Shown: positions 45,874-57,110 of the stretch, one piece after another
How positions within the stretch are numbered: position 1 is the stretch's first letter
Layout of the letters: each line of letters begins with the position of its first letter
Source of the DNA: Diplolepis rosae
Lineage: Eukaryota > Arthropoda > Insecta > Hymenoptera > Diplolepididae
Length of the DNA: 64,000 nucleotides
NCBI GenBank assembly: GCA_030998225.1
Contig: JAPYXD010000581.1
Span: forward strand, 1,922,001 to 1,986,000
Direction: 5' to 3'
Program-made: the position numbers and the translations under genes
The notes under the pieces: generated by a model
Databases searched by the model: none
Seen by the model: only the letters and a program-made list of their open reading frames with translations
Told to the model about the DNA's origin: nothing

Positions 45874-46606
45874 GTTAAGATTTATTTATTAAAATTTCAA
45901 AAAGAATACACGGAGAGAAATATAGGGGAAAAAATGCTTAAAATCGAAGCAGAAATTACCATTCTCGGCGGGAAAGCCAAGACAAAGTATACTTGGAGTA
46001 AATGTAAAAAGTATGGGAAAAAATACGCCAAGTAAAGCTTACTTTACTAAAAATCAAATTTGATCAGTGTTAAACGAGTTTTACCTTCAATGTTATCCTT
46101 TTTGCTTTTAGAGCTATGAAAAATTCCCATACTGGACGGGAAAGTGCATATGTTTTGCTTTTACGCGTCGAATTAAACAATCAAATTTTAATATATCTCA
46201 CACACCGTTTCACATGCTCATGCACACAATTCCCGCCATGAAAGCAAGAATGATGCCGAACGTAAAGCTGTTTTCCCATACGCTGCGGCAAAATACTCCC
46301 AAGTGTAACGTAAACTTTAAAACCTTTCACACTAAATAAGAATACTTATTATTTTTACCATACACATAGGAATTGTTTTAGGAAAGAGAAGCATAAATTC
46401 TTAAAGTTAATTGAAAATAATAAAAGCGACTGTGAATTAAGGATACTTTTAACGTTTGTCTTATGATTTCCAACAAGTATGGTAATTTTTTCCGTAAATT
46501 TTTTTCCGTGTATTTATTATTATTAAAATATTATATTTTAGACTATGATATCAAAAAAGCATAAAAGTATCAACAAGATTCATTTAATTTATGTTGTTCA
46601 TTGCAG

Positions 46607-46759
46607 CAAGACTTTGGGGGTGCTGTGTTGTTTCAAGATAAGGTTGTTGGAATAATCATTCGTGCAGTCGATAATTTAATAATTGCTGCAAAATATCATT
46701 CTCAGAGAAATTCATTACGTGCTGGATCATCTTCAATGCATGTTTTACATGTGGAATAG
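46607..46759 (+). CDS. Serine protease homolog gene 1, exon 5 and stop
   Basis: 153 nt including TAG, after acceptor TTCATTGCAG. It opens QDFGGAVLFQDKVVGI, the counterpart of GDSGGPL...VGI: Asp194 is kept, Ser195 is Phe and Gly193 is missing. Cys191 and Cys220, which close the substrate pocket in trypsins, are both absent. The C-terminus has no terminal helix with WI. An AATAAA follows 53 nt after the stop. Confidence 0.82.
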   Translation, partial: QDFGGAVLFQDKVVGIIIRAVDNLIIAAKYHSQRNSLRAGSSSMHVLHVE

Positions 46760-46811
46760 TCGAGCTCAAGAAGTCAAAAAAAAATGATTAGAATAGTTTT
46801 CAGAAGCATAA

Positions 46812-46817
46812 AATAAA
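46812..46817 (+). terminator. Likely polyadenylation signal of gene 1
   Basis: AATAAA 53 nt after the stop codon of exon 5 and just before the MITE at 46845. AT-rich sequence gives many such hexamers, so this rests on position. Confidence 0.5.
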
Positions 46818-46844
46818 AATAGCCGTCACTCTTATTTTGTGAAA

Positions 46845-47420
46845 CATATGTGGCGCGATCCGAGAAAAGGGACCTTCGAGGCATAAGTGTAATTTTGCAG
46901 GACGAGCGATTGAAGAAACCTCAAGCTCGAGGCGACGGAGTGGAGGAGAAGTCTAAGTGGGGGATCCTGACGCCCACTTCTTACAGTTCCCCTGTATTCC
47001 CCCACTCTCTTCAAGTCACGTTCCTCGTCTGAAACCCAGTCATAGACTGAAGTTGCAACGATTTTTTCATACTCCTCGTCAGGATTTTTTTTTCAACAAC
47101 TGTCTTTTGTCATAACCTAGTTACAACGAAGCACGTTGCAACAAGCACGTTGATTCTGCGGAGCATTGAGCTCCGCGCAGGGGCCGCGGTGAATAGTGGG
47201 GGAAGTGGTGGGAGAAGAAAAAGAGTAGAGGCGTCAAGCTGCCGATCCGCACGCGTTTGTAGACTCTTTTTCGATAATTTATATCTTTCAAAATAATTCA
47301 GATACAACATTTCTGATCGAACCCCTAAAAAGATCAGTTCAAGAACTTAGAGAATCAATCATAATCCTAAAATCGATTTTTTGCCTCGAAGGTCCCTTTT
47401 CTCGGATCGCGTCACATATG
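46845..47420. mobile_element. MITE just downstream of gene 1
   Basis: 576 bp with inverted ends CATATGTGGCGCGATCCGAG (left) and CATATGTGACGCGATCCGAG (right, complement), which pair for nearly 40 bp through GGGACCTTCGAGGCA. The interior is relatively GC-rich. It starts 28 bp after the likely polyadenylation signal of gene 1. No target duplication is obvious. Confidence 0.8.
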
Positions 47421-48025
47421 AACTGTTATGGTGGATGTTTATTATTATATTTTAAAGCGAATCGAACGCCCCAATATTCTATAAGTATGTATACCTATAA
47501 ATATATGCAACATTTAAAAAAAGTAAAATTTTCTTCAAATTCTTGGTACAAAATTGCTTAATGCATATTTATTGCATTTTAAATTCATGAGAGCAAAAAG
47601 CCGCACTTGGAATAGTTTGAGTTTGTAATTTCAAATTAATTTAAACGACTAAAATTAAACTTAAACTAAAATTTAAACGCCGACTGGATTTACATATGCA
47701 GAAAACGAGATCTACACGATAATAATGTTTTATAGATAATATATTGTAACTAATGTCGACTATAATATAAATTACGTTATAGTTATTTAACGAGGATATG
47801 TGATTTTATAATCAACTTTTTTCAGTGTATACACATGGTTAATAAAAGTTTGGTTCAAGAATAAATGTGTGCATTTTTTCACATCAGACCTCCACCTATT
47901 GTGCTTTTTTTCCAAACATACTTATGGTTTTATAAAGTTGAATATATACAATTCATCATAGACTGAAGGGATCAACGACACAGAAAAAAACCAGGTGTTA
48001 AATTTTATCCGAATTATAGCGTATA
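47421..48025. other. AT-rich intergenic sequence, nothing recognised
   Basis: No gene or repeat boundary is seen between the MITE and mariner I. Confidence 0.5.
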
Positions 48026-48027
48026 TA

Positions 48028-48734
48028 CTACTGTGGCTAAAAACTAAGGTGAATTTTCAATTTAAACTTCGCGGACTAACCAATTCGGGCGAACTCTTTT
48101 ATCTTTATGTTTGTCCTACTGTTACTGACATCTGTGCCAAATTTCATGTCAATTTCATCATTTGTTACATAGTTACGCTTGTGTTTTCTAAACGAGTAAA
48201 AGTGATTTTTTCGATTTTTACAATGTCTGAATTTGTTGAGGAAAAGAGTGCCATTAACTTTTGTTTTGCAGAATAAACTTTCAGTTGCAGAAACGTTCAG
48301 TGTTGCATAAGGCCTTCCGTGATTTGACCATGTGGGAGAAAAATGTTTGAAACACCGTTTTAAAAGATATTTTGGGCAGACAACTCGTGGTTTTTGCATC
48401 ACGACAATACGCCGTCTCACACTGCACTCGTTCTTCGTGACCATTTCGCCAAAAACTCAACGCATATCGTTCCACAACCACCATATTCGCCTGATTTGGC
48501 TCCGAGTGACTTCTGGCTATTCCCCAAACTCAAAAGACCACTCCGAGGACACTGTTTTGACACGATTGAAGAGATACAAGCCGAATCAAAGGAAGCTTTG
48601 AAGGGAATTCCAGAAATCGAATTTAACAAGTGTTTCGACGATTGGAAAAAACGTTTGAATAACTGCATTATATCAGAAAAAATAAAGATTTTTCATTTCA
48701 TAACTAAATTCACCTTAGTTTTTGCCCACAGTAG
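48028..48734 (+). mobile_element. Mariner I, internally deleted (707 bp)
   Basis: Ends CTACTGTGGCTAAAAACTAAGG and the near complement, flanked by TA at 48026-48027 and 48735-48736. The coding part begins MSEFVEEKSAINFCFAE, stops, and jumps to HHDNTPSHTALVL and PPYSPDLAPSDFWLF, so the middle is deleted. The second and third Asp are present, the first is lost. The deleted size and intact ends suit a non-autonomous derivative. Confidence 0.88.
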
Positions 48735-48739
48735 TACTA

Positions 48740-49425
48740 CAAAATATTGTTTTATTATTTTTACAGTGTATAATTTTTTACTTAAAAAACAGTCTAGTTT
48801 AATGAACCAGGATTTTGGCTAGGGCATATTATCGTTCATTCCATATTCCGGATGATTAAAAATGATATAATAACTGAAATGATTTAGAAATATCAGATAT
48901 GAAATACTTTTGCCAAATTTTTAGGTTTTTTTTTCACGTATGGAAACGTATTGGATTTATGTGAAGTTCGACATCTACATGGAGAAAAATAGTTGAAGTA
49001 ATTTTACTCAACGTCCGATCAAATTTGGGACATATGGACAAGTTAAAAGTTATTTAGTATCATTGTAAGTATTTGTGATATATTAAATGTTCAAAAATGA
49101 ATTTATAAAATGAATCTATTAAAAAATTTTAAATATATATATTATTACTCGTTGTATAATTATAAAAAACCAATCTTTTATCAAATCACAAAAATAGTAG
49201 AGCTTTCCGTTCATTCTAATCTACGCTTCAATCGAGAGTTGAGTAAACCGTGATTCGCAAGACTTATGTATTTCACCAGCTATATCTATTCACGCAGGAA
49301 CGAATGAAAGTAATCTGCGCCTTGGACACACATAAAATATCTTTAATCTGAAAAATGTGTTGAATTTTCAGCATACTCTTGTTCCAAGTTATATTTAATA
49401 ATCAAAATCAATTAAACACATACAA
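48740..49425. other. AT-rich spacer with dispersed repeat at 48985-49260
   Basis: GAGAAAAATAGTTGAAGTAATTTTACTCAAC at the start and GAGTTGAGTAAACC at the end correspond to the repeat at 8886-9055. No gene. Confidence 0.5.
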
Positions 49426-49429
49426 AATA

Positions 49430-50030
49430 TTGGATCTATAACTTAATTTGTGCGGTTTTTTTTCAAAATTTGAACGTTTATTTAAGAAAAAAATGTACAG
49501 TAGTATTATTCAAAGTATTGCCCATCTGAAGCTATGACTTTTTCCCATCTTTCTGGCAATTTGTGAATTCCATCCCAAAATAACTGCGCCGGCTTGGCGG
49601 ACAAGAATGAATCTAGCCAATTTTTGATACCCTGTTCTGATGTGAACCGTATTCCCGTGAGGGCGTTCTGCATCGAACGGAACAAGTGGTAGTCAGAAGG
49701 GGCAAGGTCTGGGCTATGAGGCGGGTGGGGTAAAACTTCCGATCCACTGTTTTCCAAATAGTTCTAAACAGGAATAGCAACATGGGGCCGAGCGTTGTCT
49801 TGATGAAAAATTATTGCCTCATGTCTGGTCGCATATTCCAGGCGTTTTTCGGCTACTGCTTTCTTTAAACGGATTAATTGTGTTCGGTAGCGTTCTCCGT
49901 TGATGGTTTCACCCGCTTTTAGCAGCTCATAATGCAGCACACCCTTCTGATCCCACTAAATACAAAGCATTACCTTCGCGCCATGGATATTCGGCTTTGC
50001 CGTTGATTTGGCTGGTTGGCCGGGTTTCAA
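49430..50030 (-). pseudogene. Mariner J, 3' half only
   Basis: The right half of an element of the mariner F family on the minus strand. Its end TTGGATCTATAACTTAATT follows TA at 49428-49429. It encodes the C-terminal part, including LPHPPHSPDLAPSDYHLF with the third Asp, LPERWEKVIASDGQYFE, and, after a stop, HQDNARPHVA-like sequence upstream. Similarity stops at about 50030, so the 5' half is missing. Confidence 0.85.
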
Positions 50031-50099
50031 ATATGATTTGAAACAAAATAGTGAATTCCACTTATAAACTAGTGATTTTAAAAATCCATCGTACTGCAG

Positions 50100-51620
50100 T
50101 TGTACATTGATGTTTCAAAGGATTTTTACACAAAAATTTTCACACAAGACTTCCCGAATCTGTCCTTTTGTGCATTACGCGTGGATACATGCACTACTTG
50201 TGATCGCCTTGAGTGCAAGATTAAGAATTTTTTGAAAGACAAGAAAATTTGCATGGCTGCAAAAGCCGAACAAAGCACGTTCAGTTATACAAAATGTCAA
50301 GCTCGAATCAGGAAGACGTATATCGATCTTCAACAAGTCTTGTCTGTTCCAACCTTGACTCATTCGGAAATGTTCTACTTGCGATCACTTTCATGTTACA
50401 ATTTCGGGGTACACGTGAGCCTGTCAAATTCTGCTTTCATGCCCAGGTGCGAATTGACCGTCAGCCCAAGGTTGGGCCAACCTTGTTAAAAGTTTAAAAA
50501 GGCAAAATAAGGCAATTTCCGCACAGGTATAATCTAGTTGATAATATGCCGACGATTGGTTCAACTATGGCCCAGAGGCCAGAGGCCCAGAGGTGGGCCG
50601 ACCAAACTATCACTGCCATCTAAGGTAATTCGCCAAGGTTGGCCCGACAGCCGGTTCGAGTCTGGGCCATAGTTGGACCGCCAGTTGGCCGTGCAATGAC
50701 AACGGAATCTAGTTATTAATATGCCGAAAATTGGTTCAACCGTAGCCCAGAGGTGGGCCGACTGAACTGTCACGGTCATCTAAAGTAATTCACCAAAGTT
50801 GGCCCGAAAGTCGGTTCGAGTCTGGGCCATAGTTGAGCCGACGGTCGGGCACATCTTTGGTTGCCGGTGTTGGCTGGTAAAGTTAATAAAACTGAAAATA
50901 CCACAGTTGGCCCAACTATGGTCACCAAACCTTGGTCGCCAGAGTAGGGCCAACCGTGGCCCGATGGTTCAACTCTGGCAGCCGACCGAAATTCGCACCT
51001 AGGTGTGCCTTTGAAATGAGTCCTACGGAGGGCGTGGAGCATCGGAAATAGCAAGCTATATTTTCAATTTGGTCAGAAACGAAAAAATTCTGGTTTCGGG
51101 GGATAGTCTTCCTGATTGCGATCGAGACTTTGTGGTTATTGAGAAGAAGAAAAAAAGGCCTTTCTTCATGAACCAAAGGATTTGCACGATCTCATAAGAA
51201 GTGCGAGGAGAGAACCTTTCAACATCTTCGACATGCAAAAATTCTTCGAATTTAATGATGGTGCGGAATATTTTCCCAACACCACGAAACTTACAATTTT
51301 CAGCTCCGTGTGGACCCGAATCACAACGCCTGGAAACGTCGAGTTGAAAAGAAACTTCGATGACGCACCATTTGAAACGTTCAATGTCTGGAAACGAAGT
51401 ACTTTTATCCTAAATTTCGAAAAAATCAATAATTTTCAAGCACTCTTTTTTCAATATTCTTAGATTTATTACAGGTAAAGATGCCAAAGCTTTGAGAAAA
51501 TATGAATTGAAGGAAGTGAAAAGCACAGGCATTACTGAAGAAAAGAGAAATGATCTTCGTAAAATAAAGGACTTTTTGCCGGAAAATTGTCATGGATTTT
51601 ACGAATCGATTTCGTAAAAT
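50100..51620 (+). pseudogene. Remnant of a multicopy arthropod protein (DTCTTCD motif)
   Basis: 50100-50440 encodes a region with FCALRVDTCTTCDRLECK, a Lys-rich stretch and DLQQVLSVPTLTHSEMFYLR, LSCYNFGVHV. After a MITE it resumes around 51105 with PDCDRDFVVIEKKKK. I recognise the pattern from multicopy insect sequences with DTCxxCD, FDLQQxLxTP and DRxFxxIEK blocks, probably transposon-derived nucleases or transposases. The exact superfamily is not known to me. No intact frame is left. Confidence 0.6.
50445..51000. mobile_element. MITE with GGGCCAAC-type repeats
   Basis: Inverted ends AGGTGCGAATT and AATTCGCACCT. Inside are two direct units of about 160 bp sharing TTGGTTCAAC, CCCAGAGGTGGGCCGAC and GGTTCGAGTCTGGGCCATAGTTG, plus numerous GTTGGCCC words. 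GC-rich relative to its surroundings. It interrupts the gene remnant at 50100-51620. Confidence 0.8.
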
Positions 51621-51624
51621 AAAA

Positions 51625-53060
51625 ACGACTGCTTCGAGACACCATTGAATATTCGATTGTATTTTGTATCAGAAAGATCTCTTTGAAAGAATTGTGATTA
51701 AAACTTAAAAATTTTTTTAGTTCATTTGAATAGCAGATATGAATTGTTAAACGAAATTTTATTAATAACAACATAAACTATAACAAATTCATTCTCATAT
51801 TTTTAAGTATCATAGAAAGACTTCGTTTTTTTTTTTTACTTAGATCGCAAGAAACGCTCAGAGTACAATTTTAGAAGCATAAAAGTGATTCAGAAAAATG
51901 TATCAAAAAATATTTATTATTACAGTAGTTTACAAGTTTCTAAGTTAAAATAACATGAATAAACACTTTTGAGGTATTTTCTTAAGTACTTAAGCGAAAG
52001 TACGCATAATCGGTGGGTTAGACCCTTTTGGCCGCCAGGAACTCCTGGGGTTACCCCCCCCCCCCCCCTTCAGCTAGGAAGACACTCAAAAAATCTATAT
52101 TACCACGAAATAGTGAAAAATTTCGAAAAAGCATGTGTTAGATCATAAACTACGGAAATTATTGCTCAACTTTATTTAATTTTTTTGAAACTGCAAAATG
52201 AAAACGTTTTTTCGTCATCCTGCGAAAAAATGAAAATGGGGGTTGGCCCCTTTTGGCCGCGAGCAATTCAAATGTCCACGTTACATGAACCCATGAATTC
52301 AAAAAATGAGTTTGTCAATCCTGCTTGTCCGTTTGTTGTAAATTGTGTCGTCTGTGAACATCATAAGTTGCGAAAGCGTTATCAGATTAAACTGCGGTTT
52401 GGTAAAGTTTACTAGGGCCCAAAATTTTGAAAACTACTTTTAAAATATTAGAAAATTGAAATGTTGACTTTTGATAGTGTACAAAAAACGCTACAAATTG
52501 TCCTGGTAAAATTTTCCAATTATAACAAAATTAGGAAAGTTACAGTATTTTATAACTTAAAAAAAAGTACTAATTAAATTCCATTTTACAGTCAAATTAT
52601 GCGAGAAGCGAAAAAAGACGCAAAACTGATTACTCAAAGAACAAATTTCAATTGAAATATTTTTTTATAGGGTGTATATTTTTCGTTTTAATTCTAAATA
52701 ATACTATTTGGAGTAAATAATTCAATTTTTCAACCTTGATATGCGAGATACGAACAAAATCAATAGAATATAAAATTGTTTGCTCGAAAGAAGTCTTTAA
52801 ATTTTTTTCTACGCATTTTTTGATTAGATGTATATTGTTCGTTTACAGAGAAAAACAAATTTTTATTTAAATATATATTTTACGCTTCAATTTAAAGAAA
52901 CACTATTTGAAATCATAAGTTCTAATTTTCTCCTTTAAAGCGGGAGTCATAGTTCTTTCTTTCCGATTGTACATATCTAATGCGAAGCACAAGGGTTGTC
53001 ATGAGAATGAATTCCTAAAAGTTGAACTTCGAGAGAATTAAATTCAGATAAACAGTGTAT
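51625..53060. other. AT-rich intergenic region, nothing recognised
   Basis: Contains a run of about 15 C at 52056-52070 next to TTTTGGCCGCCAGGAACTCC, and a partly similar ACCCTTTTGGCCGCGAGCAA near 52247. Otherwise there is no gene or element boundary. Confidence 0.45.
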
Positions 53061-53184
53061 GTTTACAAAGAGACAAAGACATAGTCTATAGAAGCCAATA
53101 AACAGTCAAAAGCTAGAATAATTATTAATATGATATAAATTAATATAATTAATATTAATATGCGTTTTTAATGATAAAATATTA

Positions 53185-54400
53185 TTGGATCTATAACTTA
53201 ATTCGTGCGGTTTGCTAAGAGATGGCGCAACTTGATTATTATTCCATCGTTCCAATATTCCGAAAATGTTTTGGAAAGCTACTGTCATTGCGCGTCTTTT
53301 TCAGTATATGTCATTTATTTAAAGCGTAAAGAACAATAATTTTTTCACTCAAATATGTAGAACTTTGTGCCTGAAAAAGTGTTTTCGCGGGGAGTTCTTC
53401 TTCATTACTTTAATATGAAGAAAACTACTGTCGAAAGTCATCGTATTTTGGTAGAAGTTTGTGGTGAGCATTCTCTAGCTGAGCGAACGTGCTAAAAGTG
53501 GTTTGTACGATTTAAAAGTGGTGATTTTGGCTTGGAAGACGAAGAACGTCCTGGGCAGCCACAAAGATTTGAAGATGAAGAACTGGAAGCATTACTCGAT
53601 GAAGATTGTTTCCAAATACAAGAAGAGCTCGCAGAATCTTTGGGAGTCACTCAAGCAGCCATTTCAAAACGTTTAAAAGCAGCGGGATACATTCCAATGC
53701 AAGGAAATTGGGTTCCACATGAACTCAAGCCGAGAAAAGTTTTGCATGTCCGAAATGCTGCTGGAACGCCACAAAAAGAAGTCATTTTTGCATCGGATTG
53801 TTACTGGTGATGAAAAATGGATCCATTACGACAACAACCCCAACCGCAAAAAATGATATGTGAAACCCGGCCCACCAGCCAAATCAACGGCAAAGCCGAA
53901 TATCCATGGCGCGAAGGTAATACTCTGTACTTGGAGGGATCAGAAGGGTGTGCTGTATCATGAGCTGCTAAAACTGGATGAAACCATCAATGGAGAACGC
54001 TACCGAACACAATTAATCCGTTTGAAGAGAGCAATAGCCGAAAAACGACCGAAATATGCGACCAGACACGAGGCAATAATTTTCCATCATGACAACGCTC
54101 GGCCCCATGTTGCTATTCCGGTTAAGAACTATTTGGAAAACAGTGGATGGGAAGTTTTATCCCATCCGCCTTATAGCCCAGACCTTGCCCCTTCTAACTT
54201 TATCAAAAATTGGCTTGATTCATTCTTGGCCGCAAAGCTAGCGCAGTTTTTTTGGGATGAAATCCACAAATTGCCAGAAAGATAGGAAAAGGTCGTAGCT
54301 TCAGATGGGCAATACTTTGAAAAATACTATTGTACATGTTTTTCTTAAATAAACGTTCAAATTTAAAAAAAAAACCGCACGAATTAAGTTATAGATCCAA
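53185..54400 (+). mobile_element. Mariner K in the gene 2 upstream region
   Basis: 1216 bp with ends TTGGATCTATAACTTAATTC and complement, flanked by TA at 53183-53184 and 54401-54402. Gene 1 shows the empty site at about 22106 (AATATAAGAATTAATAGAC), so the insertion came after the gene duplication. Confidence 0.93.
53355..54322 (+). pseudogene. Mariner K transposase, broken
   Basis: The start reads ATG TAG, a stop at codon 2. The frame then gives FVPEKVFSRGVLLHYFNMKK, a stop at 53493, EDEERPGQPQRFEDEELEAL and the helix-turn-helix LGVTQAAISKRLK. After a frameshift near 53745 it gives TGDEKWIHYDN with the first Asp. The second Asp (HHDNARPH) is present, but the third block is deleted (LAPSNFIKNW, where the family has LAPSDYHLF). 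Not functional. Confidence 0.9.
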
Positions 54401-54616
54401 TAGAATTAATAAACTTTATTGAAATCAATACGCATGTGTATTTAAATTCAATTAGAAGATTGCATTTTTAAGATAAAAGTCTTTAAAGCTCTTAATACAT
54501 TATTAACAGTTTGGCCAGGAATAAGAAGAAAAATGAATAGTTATACATGTATGTACATAATTATGTACATATTCGTATCTTAAACAAAAACTAGATAGAA
54601 AAAGCTTATATAAATT

Positions 54617-55603
54617 GAGCCTTCGGATTCCATAACCGACGGAGCACGTGGCCTATTTAAATGTCGTTCCGCATATTTTTTCTTTCATAAAATTTGGTGT
54701 CAGAACTCTAGTTTTTTTTTATAATCCGTAGAAAACCGTATTTTTTGAACATACGAAATCAATCGATTTTTTACAATCAACTCTCTGTTTTTCGTACAAA
54801 TTTGTCCAGAATAGTCTGAAATTTTATCAACAAACTCAAAAAACCCTAGAGCTTTAGATGGTTATGTTCAACATAACGAAATTCTTAATTTATTAATAAT
54901 TTTTATTATAACAGTTGTTGCTGGAAGAATTCTCATGTTTCAGCTTTAAAGAAAAATGTATCCGAGGAACTTTAGAGTTGAGAGGAATTTCAGGGAGAAT
55001 GTTGTTCAGCAGGCTTTCAGGCAGTTTTTAAATATATGTATTAGTCCTAAGAAATTCGACAAATTTCGAGCTAATGTTTATTATGTAACTAACAAACCTC
55101 TAATAACGATTATTTTGAAGTATATTTAACGATAAATGATCAAATTTTTGTTATATTATTGCCAATATAAAGTGTATATATATACATATCATTTTTTCCC
55201 ATTCATCTAGCGTGTTTCTAAATACTTTTTACAGAATAGATATAAATAAAGAAATCGAATTGACAAAAATGATGTTGCAACTCTGTCGAATCGCGTGCTC
55301 TCGATTTCAGATTATTCCGGATAAATATGTACGAAAAACAGAGAGTTGATGGTAAAAAATCGATTGATTTCGTACCTTCATAAAATACAGTTTTCTTCGA
55401 TTATAAAAAAAACTAGAGTTCTGGAACAAAATTTTATGAAAGAAACAATATGCGGAACGACATTTAACATGAACTGACATGTTTTTTTAATCATTTTTCT
55501 CAATTTTTTATTTAAATGAAAAAAAAAAACGTTTATGCATTGCGGTATCCCCTCTTTTGCCCACTAGGCTACGCGCTCCGTCGGTTATGGAATCCGAAGC
55601 CTC
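54617..55603. mobile_element. Foldback element between TATA box and initiator of gene 2
   Basis: 987 bp. Ends GAGCCTTCGGATTCCATAAC and GAGGCTTCGGATTCCATAAC (right, complement), flanked by AATT at 54613-54616 and 55604-55607. Gene 1 shows the empty site (TATATAAATTG). Inverted similarity continues inward for over 200 bp with gaps (CTCTGTTTTTCGTAC and GTACGAAAAACAGAG, TAGAGTTCTGG and complement). No coding region; superfamily unassigned. A central part with TATATATATACATA adds new TATA-like sequence. Confidence 0.85.
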
Positions 55604-55673
55604 AATTGTTCTTAAGAATGTAAGGTTCTTTCCATACAAGCTAGTGACGTGAATAAGTAACTAAGAAGTAAAA

Positions 55674-55731
55674 ATGTGGAAAATCCGTGCTGCTCTCCTC
55701 TACGTCTTTATAAGTATTTCTGACGCAGTGG
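55674..55731 (+). CDS. Serine protease homolog gene 2, exon 1 (signal peptide)
   Basis: Encodes MWKIRAALLYVFISISDAV, a signal peptide differing from that of gene 1 at six of 19 positions, with the same length, phase and GTAAGT donor. The next exon is 5.96 kb away at 61695. Later exons lie outside the window. The reading frame is intact, so the gene is either still constrained or a recent duplicate. Confidence 0.85.
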
Positions 55732-55750
55732 GTAAGTAATATCCTACTTA

Positions 55751-56960
55751 CTGGGTTATCTTAGAAGTAATTGCCGATGTCTTTGACCATCTTTTTGAAT
55801 TGCTTCTTTCAATGTCATGATTTTTCCTTCTGAAATTTTTATCTGTCACTCTTAGCTTGCTTTACAAACAAATTGCGCGTAATTTCGTTTACAGTTGTTA
55901 GTTTGGCATCAAATTTAAGATGAAGTGTAAAAACGAGCATTTTCGTCATATTTTGCTTTTTTATTTCCGAAAAGGAAAGAACGCAGCACAGGATGTTAAA
56001 AAGTTACGTGATGTGTATGGTGAGGAAGCCTTAAAGACAGACAGTGTCGAAATTGGTTTTAAAAATTCCGTTCTGGAGATTTTTCACTCAAAGATGACCA
56101 ACGTTCAGGTCGGTCAAATAAAGTTGATGATCACCAAATCAAAGCCATAATCGAATCGGATCGTCATGTAACTGTGCGAGAAATTGAAGAAATGTTAAAA
56201 ATACCAAAATCAACAATCGACCGTCATATACAACGTCTTGGACTCGTTAAAAAACTTGTTATTTAGATTCCAAATAAATTGAAAGAAATTCACTTAACAA
56301 AACGCATCAACGTTTGTGATTTGTATCTTAAACGCAATGAATTCGATCCTTTTTTTAAACGAATTTTCCCTGATGGTGACGAAAAATGGATTGTTTACAA
56401 TAACATCGTTCGAAAACGATCACGGTCCAAGCGTGATGAACCACTACAAACAACATCGAAAACTGAATTGTATCAAAAAAAGGATATGATGTCTGTTTGG
56501 TGGGATTGGAAAGGTACCAACCGTAAAAAGGTGTAATTTTTCAGCATGACAACGCTACACCACACACATCTTTAGCCACTCGCCAAAAATGATTAAGGCT
56601 TGGTTGGGAAGTTATGTTACATCCACCATATAGCCCTGACCTTGCACCACCAGATAACTATTTATTTTGATCTTTGCAGAACTTTTTGAATGGTAAAACT
56701 TTCAATGATGATGAAGCTGTAAAATCGAACTGGGCTCAGTTTTTTGCCGATAAAGACCAGAAGTTCTATGATCGTGGAATCATGAAGATACACGAAAGAT
56801 GGCAAAAGGTCATTGAACAAAATGGACAAATATATCATTGATTAAAGTTCATTCCTTGTATTTAAAAAAAATGTGTTTAATTTGTATGAAAAAATCGCCA
56901 AATTACAATTTTATTGCAAATTTAATGAATAATTCATTCTTGTATGCGTATATGAAATTT
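55751..56960 (+). mobile_element. Mariner L in intron 1 of gene 2
   Basis: The left boundary is inferred near TACTGGGTTATCTTAGAAGT, which resembles a mariner terminus (GGTTATCTTAGAAGTAATTG) and lies where similarity to intron 1 of gene 1 stops. The right terminus was not identified. The coding remnant is at 55920-56841. Confidence 0.6.
55920..56841 (+). pseudogene. Mariner L transposase, decayed
   Basis: Starts MKCKNEHFRHILLFYFRKGK and reads, with several frameshifts, YGEEALK, a DNA-binding region (TVREIEEMLKIPKSTIDRHI) and HLTKRINVCDLYLKRNEFDP. First Asp in DGDEKWIVYNN, second Asp in FQHDNATPHTS, and the third position in LAPPDNYLF, ending ERWQKVIEQNGQIYH. More than five stops or shifts. 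A different mariner subfamily from F, G and E. Confidence 0.85.
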
Positions 56961-57110
56961 TTTGTGTTGGTTGAGAAATGATAGAGATAAGACTTCATAA
57001 ATATAGCAACCAAGGTGACAATCAAGTAAGGTCGTAATATGTACTTACAAGAAGTTTATTTCTAAAGTTTTCAAATTTGCCTTTTATTAACAAAATTCAG
57101 AAAAAGAATA
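56960..57110 (+). other. Intron 1 block shared with gene 1
   Basis: Collinear with 25120-25260: GATAAGACT, ATAGCAACCAAGGTGA and GTCGTAATATGTACTTA occur in order. It shows where intron 1 of the ancestral gene resumes after mariner L. Confidence 0.7.

Larger units (their letters stand above)
53066..55673 (+). promoter_or_regulatory. Gene 2 upstream region, interrupted twice
   Basis: Paralogous to 21986-22388 in three pieces: 53066-53184, 54403-54616 and 55604-55673. A TATA box (TATATAAAT near 54607-54615) lies directly before the foldback element. The initiator-like TTCCATACAAGC (about 55630) lies after it. TATA and initiator are thus about 1 kb apart instead of about 30 bp as in gene 1. Confidence 0.8.

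Noticed and set aside
45874..46035. Coding continuation of exon 4 beyond 45873
   Set aside because: The frame stays open but lacks similarity to the protease fold, while splicing at 45873 joins in phase to the GDSGG-equivalent motif in exon 5.
52056..52070. Run of C as a functional element
   Set aside because: Homopolymer tracts like this and the one at 18846-18858 are most simply slippage or sequencing-prone sequence.
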